From contig WNNJ02001591.1 of assembly GCA_012934845.2 (NCBI GenBank), forward strand, positions 1 to 64,000: a stretch of DNA of 64,000 bases. The letters run 5' to 3'. The translations under genes and the position numbers were made by a program. The notes under the pieces were generated by a model. It was not told where the DNA came from. It saw only the letters and a list, made by a program, of their open reading frames with translations, and made no database searches. Positions within the stretch are counted from its first letter, which is position 1. Each line of letters begins with the position of its first letter. Origin of the DNA: Pomphorhynchus laevis (lineage: Eukaryota; Acanthocephala; Palaeacanthocephala; Echinorhynchida; Pomphorhynchidae). This document shows positions 9,854 to 20,558 of the stretch, piece by piece.

Positions 9854-9999
9854 TTAAAAGTGGTAGTGTTCTACTTCCTTGTGTATTTTTAGTGTGTATT
9901 TTTCTTGTTTTTATTAACATTTATTGTCCTATTGGAGTTAATATTACAACTTAATCTATCATAGTCGTTATTAATATTTGATTTATTGTACAAATGATT

Positions 10000-10195
10000 T
10001 CTTATAAATAATTTCTTATATTTATATAAAAATCTTGTAGCTTTTTATCTCTTAAAAGTTGTTTTAATATTTCTAACTGTTCATATCTTTGCATATTTTT
10101 AATATTTTTAACTATTTTTTTTATTTCATTTACCGCCATGACTTCCTGGCTTGCTTTTAATCTGATTATTATAATATAGTTGTTCATTATTTACT
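10000..10195 (-). pseudogene. PLE-2 N-terminal fragment (copy 1)
   Basis: Minus-strand translation includes YEQLEILKQLLRDKKLQDFY, which matches KLEILKQLLRDNKLKDLY at 12.66 kb. It is therefore the start of the PLE-2 protein, truncated after about 60 codons. Confidence 0.6.
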
Positions 10196-10229
10196 AAACT
10201 ATTTCTGCTAATTCCTTGCACCAACATAA

Positions 10230-11330
10230 GAAGTCAACATAACAACATCGTCTGCAAAAACAGAGATTATCCTAATAGAACCGAACTAAAGACCGACATC
10301 CGACAGAGCAGCCCGTATCATAATTTTGTCCATGGAAACAGGGAACAAAAGTGGAGACAAATAACGACCCTGACAAAGTCCAACGCCTACTGGAAGTAAT
10401 TCAGACTTCTTACCTAGAACACGAACATAACTTATAATTTGTCCATACAGAAAAGTCATAGCTACTCGAAGATAATATGGTACTCCATACACCCTTGGTA
10501 TATCCTACAACATATCTCGCGGAACTCGGTCAAACGCCTTCACCAAATCTACAAAACACATTTAGACCGTTCGAGCTAACTCCCAAAACCGTTCGAGGAT
10601 AGTTGAGAGAGTAAAGATCTGATCCGTAGTTCTACGACCTGGACGGTAGTTGCATTGGTTTTCTCACAACTGTCCTTAAACTATTGGCTGTATCCTTAAC
10701 TCAAAAATCCTAGCGAATAACTTACCAGTTTGGCTAAGAAGATTGATGCTCGATATGTGGAACACATTATTCGTTAATAGTGAAGAGAAGTCATTCAGAG
10801 TATTTTTACCAAAGCGAACCATTTCTCCAGCTAATTATAGTTCATTCCCCGTCAGCGAGATGACATTCCACGTTCATACATGTATGCTAGTCAGCTTCGA
10901 ATGTTGAAGCGTCTTGCGCTTATCCGTAAAACTAACCGGTCACAGGGCACCCGACAATAAACACTCCTTCAGTCAGTTGTGAGCTGACCATTGTTCTTCG
11001 CAATTTATTTATATTTTGTAAATCTGTTGCTTGTAATTTCCATTGTCTTCGTTGGTTTGTTCGGCAATCTCCCGTTCCCGATATCCTGTGATAATCCAAC
11101 ATCGCTGCTGTAAGGTAACATGTCTCCTAGATTCTCGTCCGCCTTTTCGTCTATTTTCAAATCCACCGTTGGAGTCATCGGATGAATATAATATAGTATA
11201 TGAAAGGACTGCCCCTACGGCTAATGCAGGTTGACCAATTATTTAGCCGCCGATCGACTAATGTCTAACAGACGCCGCCTTTGCTCCAAGAAGAGGCTAA
11301 TTAGCAAAAGGTACCAGCTTAATATTTAAT
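10230..11330 (-). mobile_element. LINE C fragment (copy 1), internally deleted
   Basis: The minus strand encodes a reverse-transcriptase piece with LPVGVGLCQGRYLSPLLF, the degenerate form of the LINE motif usually read as GLRQGCxLSPxLF. It is followed upstream by about 0.5 kb of 5' sequence. Compared with copy 2, the endonuclease and linker (about 1.38 kb) are missing. The join near 10,775 falls at a TAA shared by both breakpoints. The family looks like the CR1/Rex1-type LINEs, judged from the fuller copy. Confidence 0.7.
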
Positions 11331-11439
11331 CAACTGTCACCTAGCGGTCCGTTGATAAGCATATTAATTCCATAAGCATATTAATATCATAAGCATATTA
11401 ATCATATATGGTTATGAAATATAGTTTGACTATTATGCT

Positions 11440-12790
11440 GTATATTGCGTGTCCTAAATCTAATTTTTAACATGTGATACTTATTTCCTATATATTGAGT
11501 GCATATGTACATTTTATTAGATACAAGGCACCTATAGTATTGCACTTACAATTATCATTGCTATTTAATCAAAAGCATTTGTTTGTCGTTTTATTTATTT
11601 AGCAATTATTATTTATAAAATAACAAACTATACAATTTTTCTGTTACATTTAAAAAAATCAAAATTTAAAATATTTAGTACTTACGTATGTTTCCAATGT
11701 GGGTGTGCACATGTAACTTTTGCTAAGTCAATATTTCAGGTTGGTTTTTCAATGTCACCATCTAGTTTGGTTGATTCAAACTAAACTTACAACGAGACTA
11801 ACATCAGCATATGATAGGGGGCTGCCCTGCTTAAAGCGGTTACAGGTAAAGTTACAGATAAAGTTATTACTAGCTTTATCAATAGTTGTTGTTATATAGT
11901 TGTTATTCATTAATTTAGTATGTTTTGAATACATATCTTTATTAATATTATCTTTCATTTTATAATTGTTTATTATTTTCATTTTCTTTTAAATTTAATC
12001 AAATATATCATCTGTCCAAATTTTAATTTTAGATATATTTAAGCCTTCGTTATTAGTCATCTCACTTAAGTAAAAATTTAAGTCTTTAACGAATTGTAAA
12101 TTTTATTTCTATCGTTATCATCTAATCTATATTTATACCTTTTTGATAGCATTTTCTTTAATTCGCCATTTTCAATTACTATTAGATTATGTCTAGATAT
12201 ATGCTTATTTATCTTATCGAAACTAAGACCTACAATTACATTGTGCTTCTATAATGTTTTTCATATCATCGTTACATATTGATTTCAATTCTTTATTATA
12301 ATTACAAATTTTTCGTCCTAACGGCAGTAACAGTTTATACCTTATTTTAGGAATATATTTACTTAAATCTGATCCTATTATTTCTTTACTTTGAGAATTA
12401 TTTAAAAGTCTACATATATTTATGTTATCTATACATTTATTAATGAATGTTATGGTCAGTGTATATTTTTTATTGTTATTATTAACATTTGTTGTACGAT
12501 TATAGTATTTTGTATTACAATAACTGTTTATTATACAATTTAACCTATCATAGTTGTTAATTAATCTTTGATTTATTGAACAAATGATATCTTTAGAAAA
12601 ACTTCTTATATTTACATAAAGATCTTTAAGCTTATTGTCTCTTAAAAGTTGTTTTAATATTTCTAATTTTTTATATTTATACATACATTTTTTCTATTTT
12701 TAACTTATTTTTTCTTTTATCGCCATGACTTCTTGGCTTGCATTTAACCATATTATTATAATATAGTTGTTTATTATTTACTATGCTATT
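11440..12790 (-). mobile_element. PLE-2 fragment with N-terminal, RT-start and GIY-YIG parts (copy 1)
   Basis: Minus-strand order: an N-terminal 153-codon stretch (12,684 to 12,223, LEILKQLLRDNKLKDLY), a following region ending in the stretch at 11,982-11,776 (TTTIDKASNNF, the PLE finger motif), and then a degraded GIY-YIG region near 11,440-11,720 (GALYLIKCTYAL). Most of the RT is missing between them. The same fragment is present in copy 2 with one amino-acid change in the N-terminal part. Confidence 0.65.
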
Positions 12791-12869
12791 CTTGCCAATC
12801 CCTGGTACCACGTCTCATTCGATCGTAACGGGTACATGGAATTAAGCTTTTAATCCATAAAATCTTATC

Positions 12870-13130
12870 TTTCTAGTTTTTAACTATCTAGTTTTTTAAA
12901 CCTAGTTTTTAACATTTGATGTTTTTCCTATATATTGCAGTCCACATGTGCATTGTATTCGATACACAACACCTGCGGTATTTCAGTTACAATTATTATT
13001 AATATTTAATGAAAAACATTTTTCTGTCGTATACATACAGCATTATACGATTTACAGCTATTTCTGCTGCATTAATAAAATCTAAAATTGAAATCAATTG
13101 TACTTAGGTATGTTGTGTACATGTAACTTT
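12870..13130 (-). pseudogene. PLE-2 GIY-YIG fragment (copy 1)
   Basis: Minus-strand translation gives GVVYRIQCTCGLQYIGKTSN, a clear GIY-YIG core (VVY then QYIGKT) preceded by NCN. It is a separate piece from the one at 11.44 kb, so at least two PLE-2 insertions are stacked here. Confidence 0.7.
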
Positions 13131-13254
13131 TACTAAGTCATAATTTTTTACGGTTGCAATTCATTTACATATAGACTTCTTTAGAATATTTTGAAAATTT
13201 TGAACTTTTTATTAAATTAGATTTGTTATTATAATATAATAATAAAAGAAACAT

Positions 13255-13745
13255 TTCTTGCATGCTCTCCTCGATACATGCTGCGTTACCTCGTTGAACT
13301 GCCACTTTTAGTCTTTGGAATAGAAAGGACGCTGATCATCGATTGTCGGTAATCCTGTTCAATCGCTTACCAAGTTCATGTGGAAATTTGGTGGTGTACG
13401 GGTCGATTGCACCTAAGGACTCTATTGCCTCCGGTTCTAAAGCATTAATCCTTTTATCGAGACATTCTTATTTCCTTCATTTTTAACTTCAGCTGAGGCT
13501 GCCGCGGTGCCTGCGCTGTGTGAGACCATGTGTTTTATTGTCGTGTTTTAGATCATGTGTTGGTAACTCTTGGTCAAGATGTTCACACACGTGACATCCC
13601 AGATTAGGCAGTTGCCTCCAGACCTGGGAACCAAAGTGCACTCGTCGGGACGCTTTAAATCATTTCGACAAATACCGCTCGGTTCCAACCGACTTGGGAA
13701 ACCGGCGGAAACAAGAATTATTAAATAATTGCTGAAAATAATTAA
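13255..13745 (-). pseudogene. Retroelement 3' end with PD-D/ExK-like nuclease motif (copy 1)
   Basis: Minus-strand translation reads SRLEPSGICRNDLKRPDECT, then LVPRSGGNCLIWDVTCVNIL and, further on, SLGAIDPY and FLFQRLKVAVQRGN. I recall these as the C-terminal landmarks of a widespread reverse-transcriptase element family usually annotated only as uncharacterised protein. The RPD...WDVTC pair resembles a restriction-like endonuclease active site. It is broken and lacks its RT part. I cannot give the family a name. Confidence 0.55.
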
Positions 13746-15113
13746 TTATATTATTTCAATTTTTTTGTTTTCTTTTTTTTTATTTTTTTTCTACATGTTT
13801 TACTTATATGATGAGTACTATATTAACGAAATAGGTTTAGATATCTTATATTAAAATGTAGTAATCAGTTTATATTTACTATTTTTAATACTTTTACTTA
13901 TTAGATTAGAACTAAATGCTATCGACTTCTATTTTTACGTTTTATATTGTTTGAACTAAAAAGTATAATTTTATTATTATATACAGGAATCAAAGCTAAT
14001 TTAAATTTATTGAATATAAAGTATCTTGTGTTAATGTTTTAAATTCTTATCTTTATCATTGAATATAATTAATATAAATTTTATCTATAGTTACTTACAC
14101 TTGTTTTAAGATATTTATATAATATTATATATATTATGATTTATCTTTGAAATATTATATAATATAGAATTAGTAGAAAGATTCTAAAAAATTATATAAA
14201 TGTTCATTGATTCTAATTTTTAATCTTATATGTTAACTATATATTTAATTAAATTACATTGAATTAAATATATAACATTTTAACTTTTAAAATTAATATT
14301 TAATAGTTTAACATACTTATTTTCTCTAAGTTATTTTCTACATAGCATTTTTAATCTAATAATTTACATATTATAGATCGCTTATTTTTACATTTATTAA
14401 ACTTATTATTAATCATACGAATATAATCGTATTTTTAGATAGTGTATTGTAAGCCCACATAGTATAGTTAATATTATTTCGTCGATTGAATTCTATACAA
14501 CAATAAAACAAAAATTAAATCAACATTTTTACAAACAAAATATTGTAAGTATAAAATTTATAAATTGGGGTGAATAGCACAATTAAACTAACATTAAATT
14601 TCAATATATACAAGATTAAGAATAAATTTAAATGAATAAAAATTTATATATTTACTAACAAGCTACTAAAATATTTCAAATTATTTACTTGTTTTATATA
14701 GCTTCTAATATATATTGATATTTTATATAGCATTGAGTAGTATAAGAAAAAAAGAAGGAAATATTTTTTCGCATCAAGCATCAAATTAAAGACAAATTTA
14801 AAGAACAGCCAAAGCAATTCTTAAACAAAAATAGTTTGGCACATTAATATGCTCTGAAGAAATGAATCGAAACATAAGTTAAATATATGATAAAAGCTAA
14901 AGATTTCAATTGGTAATTCGCTTCAATTTAAATTTAAATTGGAGATAACATTTAGCGAATAATAGATCGCAGTGATTTTCATAGTATATTAGCTTAATAA
15001 CGAGTTGAAGAAAATGTTAATAGTAATGTACTGTTCATACGGAATTCTGTTGGATTATTTTACCTACGATAGTGTGCGTCAAACTATTAAACTATTGTTT
15101 AGATTGACAAAGT
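13746..15113. other. AT-rich 3' flank of the Gly-rich gene, copy 1
   Basis: No gene or repeat is recognisable. On the minus strand an AATAAA overlaps the stop codon of the gene (15,111-15,116) and another lies near 14,396. Either might be used for polyadenylation. This flank is almost identical to copy 2 (36,828-38,195). Confidence 0.5.
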
Positions 15114-17647
15114 TTATTCGGTAACGCTGTAGGTGCTAGATTCATAAGTAGTCGTTGCGCCTTCTAATCCACCAGCTTCACCACCATAACTGACTGAGTG
15201 AAGTGCAGCCTCTCCAGTTCCTCCGACTAATCCACTTGAACTGTATTCATAACTTGAGCTACCACCAACTTCACCTAGGCCAGCCATTCCACCGTATGAT
15301 TGCATCGTCTGTCCATATGATCCTAAATCAGATCCAACTAATCCACTAACGGAGCTGGATTCGTAACTAGATGCAAGTCCTTCCATTCCACCTACTCCAC
15401 CACCGCTAACTGAAGATTCATACGATTCAAATGATGACATACCGGCTTCAGCACCACCACCTCCACTCACAAATTCAGAATGTGACACGAATTCACCAAG
15501 TCCTGCACCTCCGCCAATTGCGCCCATTCCTCCTGCTACGCCCATTCCTCCTGCTACGCCCATTCCTCCTGCTACGCCAGCAGCATGAACAACCATAGGG
15601 GGGCTCTAAAACGAAGCATAAATAAAAAATCTTAAAAACAGATTTGCTTATTATAAAATTGTTGCTGTTATTAAAATTAAACTAAATGAAAATGTTTTGA
15701 AATACCAAATAATAAAAAATAAAACTGATTTTTATAACGATCTGCAATAGCATTATTAAACAGCAGATTGCAAACTTTTATAAATACTTAAGACTTAATA
15801 TTTTTACTTGTCACTTATATAGGTGACTTCACTTAATCATATAGTTTTACGTTATTATTCCTGGCTTTTCTTTAAAAATAGTTAAAAACTTTAGCTAACA
15901 AAGTGCAATAAATCAAAGCACACTTGGACAGGTCACAACTATTCACTATAAACTATTTCGACAGGAACATTTAAAAGTTATATTTATAAATAAACTTACA
16001 GGAGGATATTCAAAAAACATTAAAATATGTTTATGAGCATCTAAAAATATAATAAAAAACTAAAATATTATATATAACTACAGTCCTTGATAATGACTAG
16101 CATGGTACTGCAGAAATACTGCTAACGAATAATATTAATAAAGTTTCGCTGCCTTTGTTTGTTGAAAATGATAATAATTGGAGACAACCCTTCTGATAAT
16201 AAAAAAACAACCCTAATAACTAGAGACAACCTTTTTATATGATCAAAATAGCTGCACCCGAAACTATTACACACAAAAATAATATTGCCAATGTGATCGT
16301 TAACTCTTCTCTCTCGAGAAAACAAATAATTATCACGAAGCTACATTATACTCTGACTTTGTTTAATGCTTTGGTTTTAATGATAATGTTTTAAAATTTT
16401 CGTTATCATAAGTAAAGTGTACTTACAATGTTCTCCACGACCCCGAGTCTTCTTGCAGTAGTAATCAGCGAGTGACTCTCAAGTAGCGATGACCCGTGCT
16501 GTGAAGTATAAGCCATTGGATTTGCTGAAATAACACCAAGGTTTCTAATAACTCTTTCTCTTCTGACTGGTCCAGGGACGTATTCAATTATAACATTTTT
16601 TTTTGCTTTGTAAGCAGATTGGCGGGCAGCCCTCTGAACAATAACGCGTCTCTTAGGCATTCTTCCGTATGGAATCCATCTCTCAATGATTATGTCCTGT
16701 GGTTTGGGAGGCAAAGCTCTGTATCGCTCAACAATTACCTGCCTCTCTGGTGGAGGTAAGGCAGCTAACTTGCGAATGACAACTTTTGTCTTTTGAACGA
16801 CTGGCATGGCTGGGGGACGCTCTCGCAATATAATAGGTGGAGGAGTTTTGGGTCGTGGCGCTCTTTGTCTAATAACAATTGGTGGTGCTGGTCGTGGTTG
16901 TGGTGGGCGAACCTCCCTTATAATTAATGGGCCCGGTGCTGGTGGTGTTGGAGGTTTCAAGAATCTTACATGAATATTCTGTCTATAAATACTTGCACTG
17001 GCCGGTAATTGTAATGGTCGGGTTATAACTGCAGGATTTGGGTCCTTTTGAATTTTGTATAGATTAATTGGCAAGAGTGGTCCAGCACCCGCTCCTGATC
17101 CTTCTCCTCCAGATATACTTGCAAATCCTCCTCCAGATCCGCCTCCAAATCCACTTGCAAATCCACCTCCTGATCCTCCTCCAAATCCAATTGCTTGACC
17201 TCCTGCCGCACCACCTGATGCGTAAGATGCAAGGGCAGACTCTGCACCACCAAAGCCACCTGAAGCAGCGGATACAGTTTCAGATACACTTGTGCTGTAT
17301 AATGCTCCAGCATCTGCTGATGCTCCACTGTATCCCTCAGATTCATAACTTCCAAAGCTAGCTCCTCCTACTGAGGCCAACCCTGCGTCCATTCCACCCC
17401 CACCGCTCGAGTACGATTCTAAGTATTGTGAAAATTCACCAGCTCCTCCTCCAACTGAATGAATTCCCCCAAATTCGGCTGCTTCCCCTCCTGTGGTGTA
17501 TGATTCGAAACTTTCAGTCGTGACTGCTCCGCCACCAAGGTTTAGAGGTCCGCCACCGGATACAGATTCCATATGATAACCGCCAGATATTTCACCAGCA
17601 CTTGCCTCCATTAAGTTGGAGTACTCTGTACCATGTATTTCAGCCAT
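15114..17647 (-). CDS. Gly-rich/Pro-rich structural-type protein, copy 1 (two exons)
   Basis: Exon 1 is 17,647-16,427 (407 codons) and exon 2 is 15,605-15,114. The intron has a GTAAGT donor and a TTTTAG acceptor and is in phase 0, giving about 570 residues. Residues 1-188 are Gly/Ser/Ala-rich with recurring FESY, LESY and SYES words. Residues 190-395 are Pro-rich and basic, with short beta-like repeats such as PLIIREVRPP, PPIVIRQRAP, PPPIILRERP and, near 318, IIIERWIPY followed by KRRVIVQRA. Exon 2 is again Gly-rich, with three tandem GVAGGM units and SYESS words. There is no signal peptide, so an intracellular filament- or matrix-like role is an inference. I have seen the IIIERW...VIVQRA signature in uncharacterised eukaryotic proteins but cannot name the family. 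The start has a good context (AACAAATGG). Confidence 0.85.
16428..17647 (-). other. Exon 1 domain boundary note, copy 1
   Basis: If the intron were not removed, the frame would close six codons after the donor (VSTLYL then stop), giving a 413-residue product that lacks the second Gly-rich tail. Both paralogues keep this same short read-through, so an intron-retained isoform is conceivable. The strong GTAAGT makes splicing the expected outcome. Confidence 0.4.
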
Positions 17648-17740
17648 TTGTTAGGTATGTACTTTCTTCTCGTTTAAACAATTCAAATGTTTTTATTCAA
17701 GCAAATTTTGAAATCTAACTTTTATCACACGAATTGACGA

Positions 17741-17748
17741 CTTATATA
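17741..17748 (-). promoter_or_regulatory. TATA box of Gly-rich gene copy 1
   Basis: TATATAAG on the minus strand, 94 bases before the start codon. It is conserved at exactly the same distance in copy 2 (41,155-41,162), which supports a role in transcription. Confidence 0.6.
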
Positions 17749-18429
17749 ACATTTGAAAACTGGTGATTTGGAACGGATCTAGTTACTAAGTATGAATGTT
17801 CTATGTTAGCTATAAAAAGCAACACCTTATGTCGTTGAATCACGTTTCTTTGCCGAAAGCAGTATAAACTAAAATTTTATTCTCGCATCCTTGATGGAAA
17901 AAAGGATACTGTTATAATTTAAAATAGCTAACGCTTGATTATTAATCATGACCAAGTGTTTATATCTTGGTTCAATTTTCACAAATTTTTGTTTACTCTT
18001 TCTGCAAGCAAATATATACCACATTTTATAATATCCGTTTGAATTACGTCGATTTATAAAAATATTACAGAAACAACATTCCTGTAACGGTAGAGAAAAA
18101 TCGCAATTTTCTCAATTCGTGAACCATTTTCAGCATATTAGACAAATTACAGTTGAATACAATGTCCTTGTTCAGGAATACTATTTCCTATTCTAAGTTG
18201 ACTCCCATTTTATGATTTGCAATAAAACATTACAAGAATACTTATTTTAAATATTTATAGGTGAGCTAGCTCTATTAATTTATAACAATTAATGTGTCTT
18301 GCATTAACCAACAGACGCTTCCTCCTTTGTGGACACCGTTAGCATTAGACTACTGTAGCATCATACAATGTAAATATTAAATTGGCTATATATTAACATT
18401 TGCATTGTTTTAATATCATATTTTTAATA

Positions 18430-20175
18430 TCATATCAGCTAATTGAGTCTACTTATTTTATATTGTTTATAAATTAAATATATTGCTAATTAAAATTTTA
18501 AAAATTAAATAATAAATACTGATAAATAATTTTAAAAATCTAATAATTGCTATGCTAGATTTATTATAATTTGTATTGAGTTAAAATTAAAAATTGAAAT
18601 TTCAAATGAAAGTCATTTTTATGTATCGGAATAAGGATTATAGGTAATCATGAAGAACTGCTATGCTATCAGGTTTTTGATCCTATTCCTCAACCCAATA
18701 TAGCAGCGGGGCCAAATACGCGCTAATGACGTATTTCCTATGATGAAATTTTTTTATTTAGGGTGCATTATTCTAATACAAAGCTTATTGTTTATTATCC
18801 ATCTATAAAAAAATTTCGCTTAAAAGCTTTAATTTGCTTTTAATAATATTTTGTTGATAAATATAACTATTTTGTGTTTGATGCCTTTTTTAGTAACCTA
18901 ACTTTAAATATGGATCTATCAAATTATTTAAATTATTTTAACGAAAGTCAATATCATTACATATTATAGAAATTTTTAAAATTTCATTATTTTATGTATT
19001 ATATTTTATATTATATGGTATGCATGAATTTTCATGCGAAAATATGTTTCTTGTAAATTTAAATATGTCATCTTTACTCTATGAATTAATAATATTTCTA
19101 ATCGATGTTAATTTAATGTTCATATCTATCTATACCTTCATCATCAATAATATATTTTTTATCAATAAGGCTACCTGGGTAAATTTGTTCGCTTATTGAA
19201 TAAAATTATTAGAGTTAAATACATATGTATCATCAATATATCGAAACATATATTTGATATATTTATACAATTTAGATTTATTTTTTAAACAGTTATGAAA
19301 AAATTCATATTCTATAAAGCTTCAAAGTCAGTCAGCTATAATTTGACTGCTATTAACTTCCATTGGAACAAATTTCACTTGTCTGAATATGCTTTTTCCA
19401 TATTTTGATTTATGAAAATATGGAAAGCTTCTATTAATGCATTTTATCCATATATTTATATTTACTTGATAGTTTAATTTTTGTTAGATAGGCGTTATAG
19501 TTATTATAACATATATATGTATATATATTTACGAATCAAAGGTTAATTAATTTTTCCAGCGTTTCTTTAATATCTGCTACATTTAAATTTATATAAAGAT
19601 TAGTATAATCGTGAGTATTTTTTTTGAAAATTTATTCCTTTTGTCTGTTCTGAAAATTATATATGTAATTAATATTGAAATAGTGTTTTATACTACCACT
19701 ATTAACTTCATTTACCTTACAATATTCTTTAAAATGTGTTTTAATTACTTTAATTCTTTTATTCATGTAAACAGATATGAATTAATTGTACATTAAAAAG
19801 CACTACGTATAAACCTCGTTTTTATTTGATTTTTATTTAATTTTGGATTTCAATATAATATAGGTATAGTTTTATTATCTGATTCAATTTTTATGCCCTT
19901 TTTATCCATTATAAAACTGACTTGTAATAATTGTTTCTAATCTTAAATCGCTTCGTTCATATGTTACGTTTACATTTAAATCATTATAATTAACTTCTTT
20001 CATCAGTATATCATAATAAAGCTTTTTGCATATGAAGACAAAGTTATTACTAGCTTTATCAATAGTTGTTATTATATAGTTATCCTTTAATTTAGTAAGT
20101 TCTTTATACATATCTTTATTAATTTTATCTTTCCTTTTATAATTGTTTGTTATTTTCATTTTCTTTTTAATTTTA
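18430..20175 (-). mobile_element. PLE-2 remnant
   Basis: The 3' end lies at low coordinates. ATCAGCTAATTGAGTCTACT near 18,435 is the family end word. The structured block is at 18,600-18,790 (AACTGCTATGCTATCAGG). The N-terminal side of the RT is at 20,159-19,902 (LKDNYIITTIDKASNNFVFI). The middle is heavily decayed. The overall length fits one old element of about 1.7 kb after deletions. It begins just outside the right border of duplication copy 1. Confidence 0.65.
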
Positions 20176-20390
20176 TCAAATATATATCATCTGTCCAAAT
20201 TTAAAAGATGTATTTAATCTTTCGTTATTAATAATCTTACTTATTTGTTAAAAAACTAGTTAACAACAACTAGTTACAATTAAAAAAGACTGCTAAGTAC
20301 AGTCGAAACATCAAATAAATAAAGTTCTTTTTGTATTCTCGGGGATGGTTCGCAATAAAAAGTTACTTTTGACCCGAAAGCAATTCTCAA

Positions 20391-20392
<2 letters not shown>

Positions 20393-20432
<40 letters not shown>
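20393..20432. repeat. (AT)n microsatellite
   Basis: About 20 AT dinucleotides at the centre of the large inverted repeat. Confidence 0.95.
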
Positions 20433-20434
<2 letters not shown>

Positions 20435-20520
20435 TTGAGAATTGCTTTCGGGTCAAAAGTAACTTTTTTATTGCGAACCATCCCCGAGAATACAAAAAGA
20501 ACTTTATTTTTATTTTATCT

Positions 20521-20558
20521 TTGTTGTTAAAGATAGTTTAAACTATCTTTAACAACAA
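20521..20558. repeat. Perfect 38-bp palindrome
   Basis: TTGTTGTTAAAGATAGTTT is followed at once by its exact complement, with no loop. It sits directly before the third copy of the fold-back repeat. Confidence 0.9.

Larger units (their letters stand above)
7340..9860 (-). mobile_element. PLE-1: near full-length Penelope-group element, broken
   Basis: Read on the minus strand, this 2.5-kb stretch gives an N-terminal domain, a reverse transcriptase and a C-terminal GIY-YIG endonuclease, in the order diagnostic of endonuclease-positive Penelope-like elements. The frame is interrupted a handful of times, so it is not active, but most of the protein is still readable, which suggests moderate age. 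The base composition is far less AT-rich than the surroundings. Its 5' end abuts the left border of the segmental duplication at about 9890. I see no clear pseudo-LTR or target duplication. It is a different family from the AT-rich PLE-2. Confidence 0.85.
9890..18380 (-). repeat. Segmental duplication, copy 1
   Basis: This 8.5-kb block is repeated in the same orientation at about 31,595-41,800. The shared content, in plus-strand order, is a PLE-2 N-terminal fragment, LINE C, two PLE-2 fragments, a broken retroelement 3' end, a gene-free AT-rich stretch and the two-exon Gly-rich gene with its promoter. Similarity ends at about 18,380, where the two flanks become unrelated. Relative to copy 2 this copy lacks about 1.38 kb inside LINE C and about 350 bp in the gene's intron. 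Confidence 0.9.

Noticed and set aside
11043-11234. 63-codon plus-strand frame identical at 34,125-34,316
   Set aside because: Conservation is explained by the segmental duplication. The frame lies antisense in the 5' region of LINE C and resembles no protein.
17023-17355. Second minus-strand frame inside exon 1 (and 40,437-40,769)
   Set aside because: A frame-shifted shadow of the Gly-rich repeat; the composition (LEEDQEVDLQ) is a by-product of the GGxG codons.
17068-17361. Leu/Gln-rich open frame on the plus strand (and its twin at 40,482-40,775)
   Set aside because: It is the antisense of the Gly-rich exon 1. The repeated codons of that exon create open frames on every strand.
20280-20530. 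Small proteins with an IYIYIYIY core on both strands
   Set aside because: They translate the (AT)n centre of the inverted repeat and are not genes.
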